From Cydia pomonella (Eukaryota > Arthropoda > Insecta > Lepidoptera > Tortricidae), in NCBI RefSeq assembly GCF_033807575.1, contig NC_084721.1, positions 6,696,001 through 6,760,000 of the forward strand: a DNA stretch of 64,000 nt, in the 5' to 3' direction. The first letter of the stretch is position 1. Each line of letters starts with the position of its first letter. The notes under the pieces are model-generated. The model had not been told where the DNA came from. It did not search any database and saw only the letters and a list, made by a program, of their open reading frames with translations. A program made the position numbers and the translations under genes. Positions 21,752 through 33,406 of this stretch are shown here, one piece after another.

Positions 21752-22016
21752 AAATAAATAAATAAATATTATAGGACATTATTACACAAATTGACTAAGT
21801 CCCACAGTAAGCTCAATAAGGCTTGTGTTGAGGGTACTTAGGCAACGATATATATAATATATAAATATTTATAAATACTTAAATACATAGAAAACACCCA
21901 TGACTCAGGAACAAATATCTGTTTTTCATCACACAAATAAATGCCCTTGCCAGGATTTGAACCCGGGACCATCGGCTTCATTGGTAGGGTCACTACTCAC
22001 TAGGCCAGATCAGTCG
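21752..22016 (-). mobile_element. tRNA-derived SINE, second family, minus strand
   Basis: The minus strand reads GATCTGGCCTAGTGAGTAG (A-box side), GGTCCCGGGTTCAAATCCTG (B box), GCAAGGGCATTTATTTGTGT, CTGAGTCATGGGTGTTTTCT and GAGCTTACTGTGGGACTTAG, then an AAT-rich tail. Related copies: 57830-57995, 58960-59560 and 60608-60845. Confidence 0.85.
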
Positions 22017-22019
22017 TTA

Positions 22020-23544
22020 AACATTAAATTCGAAAAAATATGATATCCCTGATTTCGAGCACGCAAATGAATCTCGCTTACGATCAGTGAGAGTGACAGA
22101 AGAACACGAACCTGCTGGGCCTTATGTACATTTGAGACCGAAGATTGTGTAACACATATTAGGTATGTTGTATTGCGCATTTTGAACTTACTTTTAAATA
22201 ATTAAATCTGTTTTAAAAATCTCCTCAAAGTTCTAAGAAATAAGACTCATCAAAAAGATGAAACTTCAAATCATAGGTAGCAATACTACCAAATATAACA
22301 ACAGTAAGTAATAAAGTAATTAATTTATTGATATCAATATTGAACTCTACACTGAGCAATCTGAGCATGTCAGCGGACTTTCCTCTCTGTGAGTCATGAA
22401 GGAAAATACGAGTCCAGCCGAAGTTCAACCTCATAGTGGTGTTATCCATTGACGCATCTACGAATTGGAGCTACAGACCGGCAATATATGCTTGATATTT
22501 ATCGAGGGCGCCACTGAGCTTCAACGAGTGATCACAGAATAAATAATAGTACTGCCGTACAGAAAATAAACTTCATACAAAACCGAATATGACAGCGATT
22601 CAGGGACAAATTATGCTGCCCATTTTTAACGTATGGCACTATCTCTTTTGGCTATGTAAGGTTGTTAAAATTCAAGGCATTATCTTATCTGTCGTTGTAC
22701 ACGCAACGTCAAGTTGTGCCAACCGTTAGTAATTGCTAGAAAGCAATGCTGAGCCAAATGGAGACGAGAATGCCCGAAAGGATCAATTTCGCCCCACTGA
22801 AGTGATCAAATATCTATACATCCAGCTCCTCCTGCCTCATAAGTTCGTCCTTTACGTTTGTTGTTTGACATATGACGTTTTGGACTAAAATACTACATAT
22901 TTCATCAATAATTAATTATATATCAATATTCAATCTTTTGCTTTGGTTTATGAATGTAAAGTTATGTTTACCTTACTCGTCAATTTATGATCTGCATTCA
23001 TAAACATCTATAAAACAGATCACAATCCGTCAGCTTGAAATTATGGTCAACCGCCTTATTAAAACACGTTTAATATTATTTCCGCCTTTAGTTCCATTTA
23101 ATTTAATTTCTAGTTTTTTTTAAATTACTATAGGGATCGTGCATGAACTATTTTCGCTTCGCATTCAAGTTACGAAGTTACGAGATGGCAGACCCACACG
23201 GTCTCTATTATGTGGTGTACCTGATCTAAAAATACCACTGTGGTATATATGACACCTATCTAGCTAGAATTCAAAAAAATTGAAAATGATGAATTTTGTA
23301 TCACTGCTGGTAATTAAAGGAAATGTGTTGGTGCATCATCAGCAGAGGCTACGTGGCTAAGGTACCTCAGTACTGCAAGACATAAAAGGCTAATTATTAG
23401 CTCGACAACAATGTGAGATAGCGCTTCAAAATTTCTTGGCATTTACTTCTTAAGTATTTTACTCGCATCCAAATTACGTTAGGTCCATTCACAAAATATT
23501 TTAATAGAAAATTAACTGTATCTTAACCGTAACCCCAAAAAGAG
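22020..23544. other. No feature recognised
   Basis: Mixed single-copy-looking sequence with short ORFs lacking domains. No clear repeats. Confidence 0.3.
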
Positions 23545-23762
23545 GTTATACCTGTCACTTTCGCACTTAGATACTTGTTAGAACGTGACAGGCATAGTGA
23601 CAAATGATAAAAATACGACCGTGCTACAGCCGCAGGGCTAAGATGGTCGGCTCTTTATCATTTATCACCATGCCTGTCACGTTCTAACTAATATGTAAGT
23701 GCGAAAGCGACGCATGACATGACAGGTGACAAGAATGCGACCATGATACCGCTGCAGCTATC
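23545..23762. mobile_element. MITE family 'AAGATGGTCGGCTCT', double copy
   Basis: Contains TGTCACTTTCGCACTTAGAT, TTAGAACGTGACAGGCATAG and CAGGGCTAAGATGGTCGGCT, then an inverted CACCATGCCTGTCACGTTC. Two palindromic units lie head to tail. Other members: 27005-27263, 32918-33052 and 41458-41597. Confidence 0.75.
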
Positions 23763-23764
23763 AT

Positions 23765-24880
23765 TTCCATCATATTATTGTCAACGACGCATAAGCAAAA
23801 GACGCAAACGCAAGTGTATGCTGAGATCGTCGTGTGTCGTAGTTTCTCGTTCATAGTGTGGACTTTCTCTGCGCTCTCTAGGAAAATGCAAGATTTATTG
23901 GCAAGCGGGAGGAGCTAGGTTATATCAGAGGCAAGTAAAAATAATAAATAGTATTTCCATACGAAATAGCGTTCTTCGTGTTGTTCGTCTATTACCCAGG
24001 GCAATCGCACAGCCGTGCGCCATCATTGATTGGGCACCGAAATATGATCACCGTGCACTGGGCACAAAATTGTTGTTGTAAAGTAGAGGCTAAATCTTGC
24101 ACCACCTACATTTTTGGCTAACGATCAGGTAGGGTTATTAGCGCTTGCCTACACAGCATATAACTCATGCGACATAACTGTTTTGTCGTTCCCCTCACAG
24201 CCATGAGGAAGGGGTCTTAAGGAAAGGAACAGTTAGTTTTTGGTCCTATTAGTGTTCATAGGCAGTAGGCACGTCACACCCTCGCAACTCGCAATACATG
24301 GTAGCTGAAGGTAGATGAAGAAATATTCCCGTCTTATTCAGACTAACTTAGCAACCTTTTTAATAAACAGACATGTTAAAATGACGGATAGGTACAAACG
24401 ATTATCAACGGTTTGTTAGATTTGACAGACGTTTATGAATAATGCCATGCTAATAATCTGTCACCATGAGAAGGTCATTCTCAAAAAAAGGGATAAATAT
24501 TGAAATAAATGCAAGTTTCAATGGACGACCATACAAGTATAATATTCGTGCCATTAGAATACAGCTCCCGGCAACGTACGCAACGCAGCTCGCAGCTATT
24601 CTATCCCCTCACAGCATGTATGAGTCATGAGGAAGGGGTCTTAAGGATCAGCTAGGGTGCGTTCGCTGCGTTTACCGATGGAGTGCTGTGCATGCGTCAG
24701 ATATAAGTACGTAGTAGAACCGAAATCGAAGATTGGAGACGAGATAGTCACTTTATTACGATACGACTAGCTAGATTGCTCTGAAACTTGTAAGTTTGTA
24801 AGTAATAAAACAATAGAATAAGGTATGCATATCTAGGGCTGTAATTAGTTTATGTAGCCTTAGATGCCATAGTTAAATAA
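23765..24880. other. Unassigned, with a duplicated short block
   Basis: GTTCCCCTCACAGCCATGAG with GAAGGGGTCTTAAGGA (about 24189-24225) recurs at 24595-24640 as CCCCTCACAGC..GTCATGAG with GAAGGGGTCTTAAGGA. No gene recognised. Confidence 0.35.
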
Positions 24881-24884
24881 CCGG

Positions 24885-25481
24885 CCAAGAGCATGTCGGG
24901 CCACGCTCAGTGTAGGGTTCCGTAGTTACTCTTCCGTCACAATAAGCTAAACTGGAGCTTAAAGTGTAGTAAATGGTACCTTTCACCCGAGTTAAACAAA
25001 TAGGCAAATTTGCATAATCAGTACCTAATTAAAGTAAGTCTTTTTACTATGAAGGGAAAACTTTTTGCGATACCTCAAAAACAGCTAAACTGATCATGTC
25101 CGCTATAGTTTTCATTTAATGTCTTTCTTAAGCTCTACTTCCACGATTTTTTTCATATTTTTTGGACCTATGGTTCAAAAGTTAGAGGGGGGGGGGACAC
25201 ATTTTTTTTTTCTTTCGGAGCGATTATCTCCGAATATATTCACTTTATCAACAAATGTTTCTTGAAAACCCCTATTAGTTTTGAAAGACCTTTCCAACGA
25301 TACCCCACACTCCAGTGTTGAAGCGAAAAAAAAAATTCACCCCCAATTTACGTGTAGGGGAGGTACCCTAAAAAAAATTAAATTTTTAGATTTTATTGTA
25401 CGACTTTGTCGGCTTTATTGATTTATATATCCATGCCAAATTTCAGCTTTCTAGCACTAACGACCACGGAGCAAAGCCTCG

Positions 25482-25536
<55 letters not shown>

Positions 25537-25593
25537 GGACATGGCGAAACTATAAGGGTTCCGTTTTATGCCATTTGGCTACGGAACCCTAAA
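24885..25593 (-). repeat. Dispersed GTCT-associated repeat, inverted copy
   Basis: Reverse-complement relative of 14008-14640 in the same order: AACCGGCCAAGAGCATGTCG at the left, then GTTCAAAAGTTAGAGG, a poly-G run (25182-25195), GATACCCCACACTCCAG, TGCCAAATTTCAGC, the GACA microsatellite, and ACGGAACCCTAAAAA at the right. Confidence 0.8.
25482..25536 (+). repeat. (GACA)n microsatellite, ~13-14 units
   Basis: Uninterrupted GACA repeats embedded in the repeat at 24885-25593. Other copies of that repeat carry only 2-4 units, so this locus has expanded. The 75-codon ORF reading DRQTDRQTDRQ is a by-product. Confidence 0.95.
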
Positions 25594-25845
25594 AAACACA
25601 TAGTTATAAGGTTGAGCGCATAGATGAGTATATATTATTACTGGTTGAGCGATATCAACTAATTACAGCCCTAGATATACCTCATATCATTGTTTGTGCA
25701 TAGTTTCATTAAAATCCAACTCGAAGTTTTCGAATGAGAAGTTATAAAACGAAACTCCATTTGTATGGGAAGGTGAAATTCGGCCGAGCTTTCCGGGAAC
25801 TCTTAAGACTATATTTGTATGAAGAATCGGTTGTCCCTGTTATTT

Positions 25846-25914
25846 TTTGATATACATGTATTTTCAGCTTTGATATACATGTATTTTCAGCTTTGATATA
25901 CATGTATTTTCAGG
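25846..25914 (+). repeat. Three perfect 23-bp tandem units
   Basis: TTTGATATACATGTATTTTC plus AGC occurs three times in a row at 25846, 25869 and 25892, differing only in the last base of the third. Each unit contains the palindrome TATACATGTATA-like core. Confidence 0.9.
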
Positions 25915-26540
25915 TTTCGGAGAAATCTGCGCTAGAAAAGACTTATTTTTATTCTCGCTTGTTCAGGAGTACCAGCAAGGTATATACATATAAGTTAAGG
26001 TTCAAGAATCCCGAGCATTGTAAGGACTGACACTTTGATCTACTTTTCGTCGCCGCCAATTGTACACGAGTTTTTATGGAACCTTACAAGTCTATATATA
26101 GAACCACGAGGCACGTGTATATAAATAATTAAATAAATAAAACATAACCTATCGCTTCCATTGCTTGTTAATTGACAAACATGAGGTTTTAATTACGCTA
26201 CATGAGGCTGGTGTCCACAAAAAGACAATACTTTATATACAGGAACCGGAATATTCCCCGGCAGAGTTTTAATTGGGATAATGCTGCACTATTTCTGGGA
26301 ATAGACGTTCTATTCTGAATCCGTGCGCGAGATACCTACGCCACAGATATTCACTTATAGTCGCATTTAAGGATGACACTGTTTATTTGTTTAACTTGAT
26401 AATAATTAGGTACATAGGAATAGATAAATTAAACTAGGGAATAAATCAAATTATTTTATGAAATATTTTTTGATTTGTGTTTTTCAAGTAGTCACACTGC
26501 TATATGTATGTATAAATTATAAACTGAAATAGACATCCAT
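25915..26540. other. No feature recognised
   Basis: AT-rich; no ORF motifs or repeats noticed. Confidence 0.3.
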
Positions 26541-26544
26541 ACAC

Positions 26545-26650
26545 TAAAAAAAAGTGATCAAGTCCATCGGTGGTCGAGGCGGGAATCGAACTGCGTCTTC
26601 AGGTTACGCGGCTAACGTCCTGACCACTAGACCACCCGGCCCCGGTGGCA
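26545..26650 (-). mobile_element. tRNA-like SINE head, third type, minus strand
   Basis: The minus strand reads GGCCGGGTGGTCTAGTGGTC (A-box-like), then GCAGTTCGATTCCCGCCTCG (B-box-like), then ACCACCGATGGACTTG. The A-to-B spacing fits a tRNA-derived promoter. The trailing non-tRNA sequence suggests a SINE. A decayed genuine tRNA gene is the alternative. Confidence 0.5.
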
Positions 26651-26654
26651 CCCG

Positions 26655-27004
26655 TCTCCAATCCTCTGTATACTATCTTTGAAAGGTTAGGCCCCTTTTG
26701 ACCAACTCTAGAGCACCGAGCAGTGTGTGCTTGCGCCTTCTATCCTTTACTGGATTACGTAACGTAATAGCGAGAGAGATGGTTAAAGAGTTAAAAAAGT
26801 ATTAGGCATTGTATTATCATGTTAAAACATTTAAAAAATAGAGTTTAACAACTAGAAAGTTATGAATAGACGTCTATACCGATACTGTTTTATTGTAAAT
26901 GAACTGGATAAATAGTAAAACATATTTAATTGTTTTTTTAACCCGTACCTACCCTTCGATATGTTGCAGTAACCCTAATAACTCGCGCTTAAAATATACA
27001 TTGC
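26655..27004. other. No feature recognised
   Basis: No motifs recognised. Confidence 0.3.
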
Positions 27005-27263
27005 AGCAGGCTAACCACGGTCGCATTTTTATCACTTGTCACTAAGCTTATCACGTTCTAACAAGTATGTAAGTGCGAAAATGACAGGCATAGTGACAGG
27101 TGATATGAATGCAACTGTGCTGCCACTACAGCAGGGCTAAGAAAGATGGACGCCTGTCTATCATTTGTCACCATACCTGTCACGCTCTAACAAATCCGTA
27201 AGTGCGAAAGTAACGCATGATATGACAAGTGACAAAAACACGACCATGATACCGCTGCAAGTC
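27005..27263. mobile_element. MITE family 'AAGATGGTCGGCTCT', double copy
   Basis: Same composition as 23545-23762: GCAGCAGGCTAACCACGGTC, TAACAAGTATGTAAGTGCGA, CAGCAGGGCTAAGAAAGATG, CACCATACCTGTCACGC and CGACCATGATACCGCTGC. Confidence 0.75.
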
Positions 27264-27264
27264 T

Positions 27265-28047
27265 TTCGTATTTCTAAAAACTGAGGTTTTTATACTCGAA
27301 AAGTTATTCTGCCTGTATTCGCCTATGGCTCATAAAATACATTTCGGGACTCAATACATAATGAGTAATGACACAATTAGCACACATGCAATAAAATGTA
27401 GTAAGTATTTACTACTTAAAATATAACCCATTAGCCGACCTATTTTGAAAACTAAAATTTGATTGCGCGGCGAATGCGAATGTCCACTATTAGATCTAGT
27501 TCCCATTTTCCGTCATAATGAGCTCGAAATTAACTGCAAATTTTAATATCGCCGGCCACATTCACTCGTCCACGCCATCCAGCCCCACATAACAGCCATA
27601 ACAGCCATCGATAAACCAGTTTGATTATGGACTCAATTGCAAGGAAATAAGGTAAACAATTGACTGAAATTTCTAATGGTTGTTATGACTGTTTTGTGTG
27701 ATAGGGCAGCATTCTGCCTGTATGCAGCTGCGATTGCTTTGCTTAATTGAAAAATGATAGACTGAAACATCAAAATAATTAAAGTAAGTGGGGTTTCAGC
27801 ACAGATAGGTTTCTTAGAAGAATAGCTTGAATTTTGTTTGGAAAAAGCACAACATTTGGTGATATATTTTTATTAACAAAAACATTTAGAATAAAATAAT
27901 ATGTCAGCAGCCGTATTTACGGGGTGTACCATTTTGACTGTAATGAAGTAATGATAGACGGAAGCACAGGAGTAAATATGGGGGTTTCCGCACAAAAAGG
28001 GGTTTTCTTAGAAGAAATAACTATCTGAAAATATTTTTCAATAGTAG
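27265..28047. other. No feature recognised
   Basis: AT-rich and non-repetitive by eye; short repeated CATAACAGCCAT near 27591-27609. Confidence 0.3.
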
Positions 28048-28209
28048 TATAGGTAAAAAAAACTTAAGTAAGTCACCTTTTGTATGTAGTTGTGACGTGT
28101 TCGAATAGACATTTGTTTTGGTTGTGTGTGTATTTTAAACATGTATTGTCTATTCGAACACGTCACAACTACATACAACAGGTGACTTACTTAAGTTTTT
28201 TTACCTATA
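28048..28209. mobile_element. Palindromic MITE, 162 bp
   Basis: Arms of about 65 nt are near-perfect: TATAGGTAAAAAAAACTTAA, GTAAGTCACC, TTGTATGTAGTTGTGACGTG and TTCGAATAGACA, mirrored to ACCTATA at 28209. The loop is about 35 nt. Confidence 0.85.
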
Positions 28210-28451
28210 GCGCATTTCTTAGCGATTATCATAAAAATATCACACGAGTGTTTTAATGTCTACTTACATAAACTGCTTTATCTACACACATATTATAAGG
28301 ATTCATTATATGTGTAGACGAAATACCTAAACGACTAAACGTTCTGTTTGTCCGTCTAAATCTAATAACTGTCAGCCCGTTTGTCAACTCCATTGCTTGG
28401 AATTAAAATTGAAGGTGGCAACTATTAGGATAGCGTCCAGCACGCGGATAT

Positions 28452-28650
28452 ATATTTTTATACTACGTTGGTGGCAATCAAACATACAGCCCGCCTGATG
28501 GTAAGCAGTAACTCCAGAGGTGTTACATGCGTTGCCGACCCTAACACCCCGCATTCTCTGGCAGCCTTACTCACACCGGCAGTAACACAACACTATGAAT
28601 AGGATCTAGTGTTATTTGGCTGCGGTTTTCTATAAGGTACTTCCCCAGTT
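28452..28650 (-). repeat. LINE 3'-end fragment, minus strand
   Basis: The minus strand includes TGCCGGTGTGAGTAAGGCTG, GGGTCGGCAACGCATGTAAC, GCTTACCATCAGGCGGGCTG and TTGCCACCAACGTAGTATAA. Faces the plus-strand copy at 28900 across about 250 bp. Confidence 0.7.
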
Positions 28651-28899
28651 GGGCTCTGCTCTAGATCTGGATTGACATCCGCTGTGCTGTGCTCTACCAC
28701 ACAAAGTGAGATGACATATTTATTAAATAAACAATAAATAAACAATATTTACGTTAGTAGGTGCGGTTAACTTGAGGACCACCTTATTTTTGACATTCGT
28801 TTTAATATTCCTGTTATAGCTTGACATAATATGGTTATTTTATTATAATGAATTGCCGCTGTGTTTAATAACATACCTAACTCGCCTAGCCTAAATGGT

Positions 28900-29140
28900 C
28901 GCGCACTGTGCGGTTTAAGAGGAATTTCCTCCTGCGGAAGCTCCGACTGTGGAATACCGAGGTTTTCTCGAGGGCATACAGTATGGAGTTCTTCAAAAAA
29001 GGAGTGTACAGGTTTTTAAAGGGTTGGCAACGCGCATGTAACATCTCTGGAGTTGCAGGCGTTCATAGGCTACGGTGACTGCTTACCATCAGGCGGGCCG
29101 TATGCTTGTTTGCCACCGAGGTGGTATTAAAAAAAAAACT
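28900..29140 (+). pseudogene. LINE C-terminal remnant plus 3' end
   Basis: The 5' part (28918-29010) corresponds to the decayed coding end of a CR1/Jockey-type LINE. It has GAATTTCCTCCTGCGGAAGC, CGACTGTGGAATACC, and a frame reading FKKGVYRFLKG near 28993-29025. It continues into GGCAACGCGCATGTAACATC, GCTTACCATCAGGCGGGCCG and TTGCCACCGAGGTGGTA, then a poly-A tract. Compared with 42455-42680, bases are missing around the LWNELP motif, so the frame is broken. 5'-truncated, dead copy. Confidence 0.6.
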
Positions 29141-29289
29141 CTGTATAAAAAGGTTCAATAATTTCCAATTAAATCCCAATTTCCACATTTTGCAAAAAAA
29201 TTAAAAACTGGATCGAAATAAAAATCTATTTCGGTTTAAAGAAATTTATTTTTCTCATAAGAATAATAGAATTTAATCATAGAATAGAA

Positions 29290-29420
29290 TCTGGTCACAA
29301 AATTTCACGAGACTGTTAAGAATTGCGACCTGTAGAGGAGAACATCCGGACATGAAGCAAAATGCCCGAGTTAAAACGGAGGCCTTCGCTAACGCTTCGG
29401 TCAACAATATTACACGACAT
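29290..29420 (+). repeat. Solo relative of the 2958-4468 foldback arm
   Basis: TCACAAAATTTCACGAGACT, GAATTGCGACCTGTAGAGGA, GAACATCCGGACATG, AATGCCCGAGTTAAAACGGA and CGCTAACGCTTCGGTCAA align with 3160-3290. Confidence 0.65.
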
Positions 29421-29424
29421 AGAT

Positions 29425-29800
29425 ATAAAGGACAGACAGATTTGACAGATTAAAAATTATTAAAATTTGATTTTTTTATGTATTAACTAAAAAAATATAA
29501 TACAAATATAATATAGTCGTTTATGTATGTTTAATAAACTAGTTTAAAAATTAGTAAAGTAGTTCCGAAACACGCACCGAATACAATTTCACCTCTACTG
29601 AGCGGTCGTTTATTGTCTTTCTAATATAATTGTCGGCTAGTACGTATATATACTCATGTACTTAGGCACAAGAGTCCGGCGCCCAAAGACCAATTCTGAT
29701 AATGGACGCGACTGATTCCTTTCATTTCAGTGAGTGTGCCTAAAAAGTATGAGATGTGACTTATATTATATTTATTACTTATAGGTACTTACGAACAAAA
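29425..29800. other. No feature recognised
   Basis: No recognised motif. Confidence 0.3.
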
Positions 29801-29802
29801 GA

Positions 29803-29996
29803 AGTGAAGGAAAACATCGTGAGGAAACCGGACTAATTCCAACAAGGCCTAGTTTACCATCTGGGTTGGAAGGTCAGATGGCAATCGCTTTCGTAAAAAC
29901 TAGTGCTTACGCCAAATCTTGGGATTAGTTGTCGAGCGGACCTCAGGCTCCCATGAGCCGAGGCAAAATGCCGGGACAACGCGAGGAAGAATAAGA
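29803..29996 (+). mobile_element. 5'-truncated SINE, subfamily 1
   Basis: Starts inside the body at AGTGAAGGAAAACATCGTGA, continues GGTTGGAAGGTCAGATGGCA and CTAGTGCTTACGCCA, and ends ATGCCGGGACAACGCGAGGA. Lacks the tRNA head. Confidence 0.8.
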
Positions 29997-30044
29997 GGTA
30001 CTTACGCAGCTATCTAGTAAAATAACAGCAAGAGTAAATAGGTA

Positions 30045-30150
30045 TCTTGGAGGTAAGCGTGCTCCACCGTAGACCGCATTATCACTTACCATCAGGTGAG
30101 ATCGTGGTCAAACGTCTGCCTATCCTTCACAAAAAAAGAAAAAAAAATGT
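30045..30150 (+). repeat. Retroelement 3'-end fragment with A-rich tail
   Basis: CTTGGAGGTAAGCGTGCTCC, ATTATCACTTACCATCAGGT, GAGATCGTGGTCAAACG and CTGCCTATCC, then an A-rich run. I recall this as a LINE/SINE 3' end common in Lepidoptera. Single copy here. Confidence 0.45.
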
Positions 30151-31600
30151 TTGATACCAATATTAGAGCACAAAAATTCAAGAAGACGTTAGTTACTACT
30201 GATGTGGTGTTCCGACGGAAATTATACAAAACTGCAAAAATGTCCACCTAATGTCGTGCCTACCCGTTTTTGGGAAACGAAATTTTCCATTCTCAGAATG
30301 GACCTTCCTGTATATTAGAGAAATATTGCCAGATATTTTATATATTTAATAAAATATTTGAAAACTTTATCCAACATTAGAGGATTGCGTTGGTATCACA
30401 CCACCGATGTTTCACAGCTAAATATCAGGCGTTTTTGCCGTTGTCTATCCGATAATTCTGGTGACCCTGGTGTACCCTTGCCAAATGAAAAATAATTATA
30501 AGTATGTATATATCTTCAATTTATAATTTACTATAATTTCCGGGTAAGATTTGACCAGCAAGTGTTATTCTAGCAAGCTTGAGGTCTTTCTTTAGTAACA
30601 CGATAGAAAAAAAATTACGAGCATAGTTCTAAAACGCACCTTCATTTATTTTTATTAAAAGCTGGAAATATGAAAATTGCTTCTACAAATACATATATTT
30701 ATTTTAGATCGAATTCATCAATTACTTTAAAATAAAAAATGTACTATAATAATATTTAAAAATATGATATTTGCGATCCCGTGTACGCAAAGCCCTCTCG
30801 CTCACACTTACGCCAAGGGACCTTACCAAACACTGTGAGTAAAACAAATGCCGGCAAATAAACATTCGCGGCGCGCGACCTGCATATCCCAGTAATAATA
30901 TTTCCGAACTAATTAATTTTCAGTAAGTAATCATTTGTTTCATGTGTGAGTGGTTAAATTAGCTGTCATTGCGTCGACTGATTGATGCTCCAGCACTGTA
31001 ATAAAATCAATGTAGTGAAAAACCCGTGCTGCAAAAAGTTTAATTTCCTCTCAAAAAAGCACGGACGAGTGTAATTGCAAGTCCTGTGTGCCGAATATTT
31101 GCTTTATATACGCTATTCGTGGGCGTTTTACTGGCAGGTATAACCTGGAATATAAATGCATACATGTAAATACTCTGCATATTCTATCACATGTATAAAA
31201 TAGGGAGTGCCCCGTGGAATTGTTCAAAGCCGCTTTTCTCCGCCATAGTTCTACGCGACATTTCCATCTACACCACTTACAGATGGTTGGCAGCAGAGGT
31301 GTATTTTATTTGGCGGCCTGGGCCGTCCCATATAATAAGCTGAAATGCATTTTTTTTCGGCGTCTTCTGGAAACGTGGGGCCTAAGCCGCCCTTCGCAGC
31401 CTGCCGCCCCGCGCCATAGGCCCCTTGGACTTGGCAGTCTTCAACTGCGCGTTTCTCCAGAAACTTCATATACTTTTACTTCATGTTTAAGAGCTGAATT
31501 CAATGCTGGACATAGAATTGCCATAAGGTCAATGTGTGGAAGACCGTCTACCTGGCAAGGACATCTATGTACAAGCTTATTCGTCGCTTTTAATTATTTC
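30151..31600. other. No gene supported
   Basis: AT-rich to 31200, then GC-richer. A 218-codon ORF runs 31214-31870, but its 3' third is a palindromic MITE (31673-31811) and an ATGTAC palindrome (31603-31668), and no domain is recognisable. I do not call it a gene. Confidence 0.4.
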
Positions 31601-31602
31601 GT

Positions 31603-31668
31603 CAGTAGATACACATATGTACATATGTACATTAGTGCACATATGTGTACTTATGTACATATGTGTTC
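31603..31668. repeat. ATGTAC-rich palindromic tract
   Basis: ACACATATGTACATATGTAC is followed by several permutations of ACATATGTG on both strands, forming a series of nested short palindromes next to the MITE. Confidence 0.75.
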
Positions 31669-31672
31669 CTTC

Positions 31673-31811
31673 TACAGTCACCATCCGATATATCGGAGCG
31701 GCCAAGGTGCTCTAAAATATCTGAACATGCACTCTAATGCCATGACAATAGAGGCGTGTTCAGATATTTATGAGCGCCTTGGCGGCTCTGCTATATCTGA
31801 TGGCGACTGTA
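31673..31811. mobile_element. Palindromic MITE, 139 bp
   Basis: The left arm TACAGTCACCATCCGATATA, CGGCCAAGGTGCTC and ATATCTGAACATGC is mirrored by the right arm ending ATCTGATGGCGACTGTA. Arms are about 60 nt. Confidence 0.85.
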
Positions 31812-31870
31812 CTCCACTTACGGTCAGTAGAGCAGAAGGACCGAAGCTCTTCCTTTCTGATTGTGTCTGA

Positions 31871-32917
31871 GCGAAGTACGTATACAAATACTAAGTACGT
31901 ATACACATGCCGGATTTTTCCACATTGCCCCTTCAAGCATAACAGCCGTAACAGCCATTGAAAACACCATTTAATATTATTTTTATAAAATACTATTATA
32001 CAGTCGTGACATAAAACATGATCTACCCAGAAGATGACTAAATAAGAAACTGGAAAAGTCAGGATTGAACCTATTTCGAATTGGGCAACCTCCGTCCAAA
32101 CCCCTAAAACCAGTATTCTTAGGAATATTATACAACTGTTGTTCTTTTTTTAATTCAGACTAATATTTATTATGATTTTATTTATAATTTTGGGTATTTG
32201 CTGTCTTAGAAAAATATTGTGTGCAACGGTAGGTTACATAATTAGGTCTTAATATTCTCGGGCCTGTATTTAAAAAACTCAACTTTGTTTCGTTTTGTAA
32301 CTTCGGTCCTTGAATTTTAAGAACCCTTATTAGGTAACACTTATTTATTGTAACCGCAGACCGTCACACAACAAATTCCATATTCAAACTGGTTTTCTCC
32401 TGGCTCTTGCGGCTGTTATGCGTGAGAAGGAAAGAGTTTCTAATTAATTATGTTTTTGGCAAGGAGAGTAAATAAACAGAGGTAAGGTAGGACGGCGGTC
32501 GATTGTGCGGCACAAATAGAGTTGTGCCGATCCCATATACGTTGACAAAGCGGGAAATTCCCTATACCTGTAACATTCCTAGTCTAAAACACTGGACGTA
32601 ACTTTGACACTCGTTCGTTCGTTTGGATTCTAACCAATCCTTACAACTTTCTGAACTCACCACCAGTGTTTTGAGTCGATTAAATAAGGAATAATGTCGA
32701 TCCAATTGTCCATACGTGGTATAAATACCATGTATGGATGTTAAAACAATAGATTATTTGAATTTCGATTGACGTTTTCTATCAAAGATTTACACCTTGG
32801 AAAAGCCCTCCGATTTACTACACGTACTATATTGTGCACGAATTAACGTGTAAATTGTACTGCGCGTGTAAACGTGCATTTTATACAAGCCTTGCATGAG
32901 TTGTGCTTATTAGGGCG
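31871..32917. other. No feature recognised
   Basis: No recognised repeat or coding motif; CATAACAGCCGTAACAGCC near 31938. Confidence 0.3.
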
Positions 32918-33052
32918 CAATCTGCGGGGGCAGCATGGTTCCATTTTTATCACTTTTCACTATTATGCCCGTCACTTTCGCACTTATTTACTTGTTAGAA
33001 CGTGACAGGCATGGTGACAAATGATAAAGAGCCGACCATCTTAGCCCTACTG
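32918..33052. mobile_element. Palindromic MITE, 'AAGATGGTCGGCTCT' family
   Basis: GCGGGGGCAGCATGGTTCCA and TTTTTATCACTTTTCACTAT mirror ACAAATGATAAAGAGCCGAC and CATCTTAGCCCTACTG. A single-unit member in reverse orientation relative to 41458-41597. Confidence 0.8.
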
Positions 33053-33406
33053 AAGCAAACATGCGAAAGCACTCGCGTCGCATTCGCCATATGTGACCCT
33101 TAGGATGTAACAGAGAAAGAGCTAAGAAGAGAAGACGAAGAGAACATTGTTTTTTTGCACTGCACCCGTCTATCAAACTTCTGTTTGGCTTGGCTTAAGT
33201 ATTGACCGGTAGATAATGCTTTAAGGATAAAATTTGCCTGATTTGAAGAGCTCCTCATTCCGGGCGGTAAGTACGAAATTAAAACCTATCCTGAAAAAAT
33301 TTATGTGTGACTCAGAGGGAGATTAGAATCTATCTCAGGGGCGGATTAAGAAGGCGCGGGGCCCTTAGCACAATAGCTCGCGGGGCCCCCTGGTTTGAAA
33401 AAAAAA

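Noticed and set aside
25482..25536. Regularly spaced repeat resembling a CRISPR array
   Set aside because: It is a pure tetranucleotide microsatellite without spacers, in eukaryotic DNA.
31214..31870. 218-codon ORF, one of the longest in the window
   Set aside because: No recognisable domain; its 3' third is a palindromic MITE and a microsatellite-like ATGTAC palindrome, and a minus-strand ORF overlaps it.
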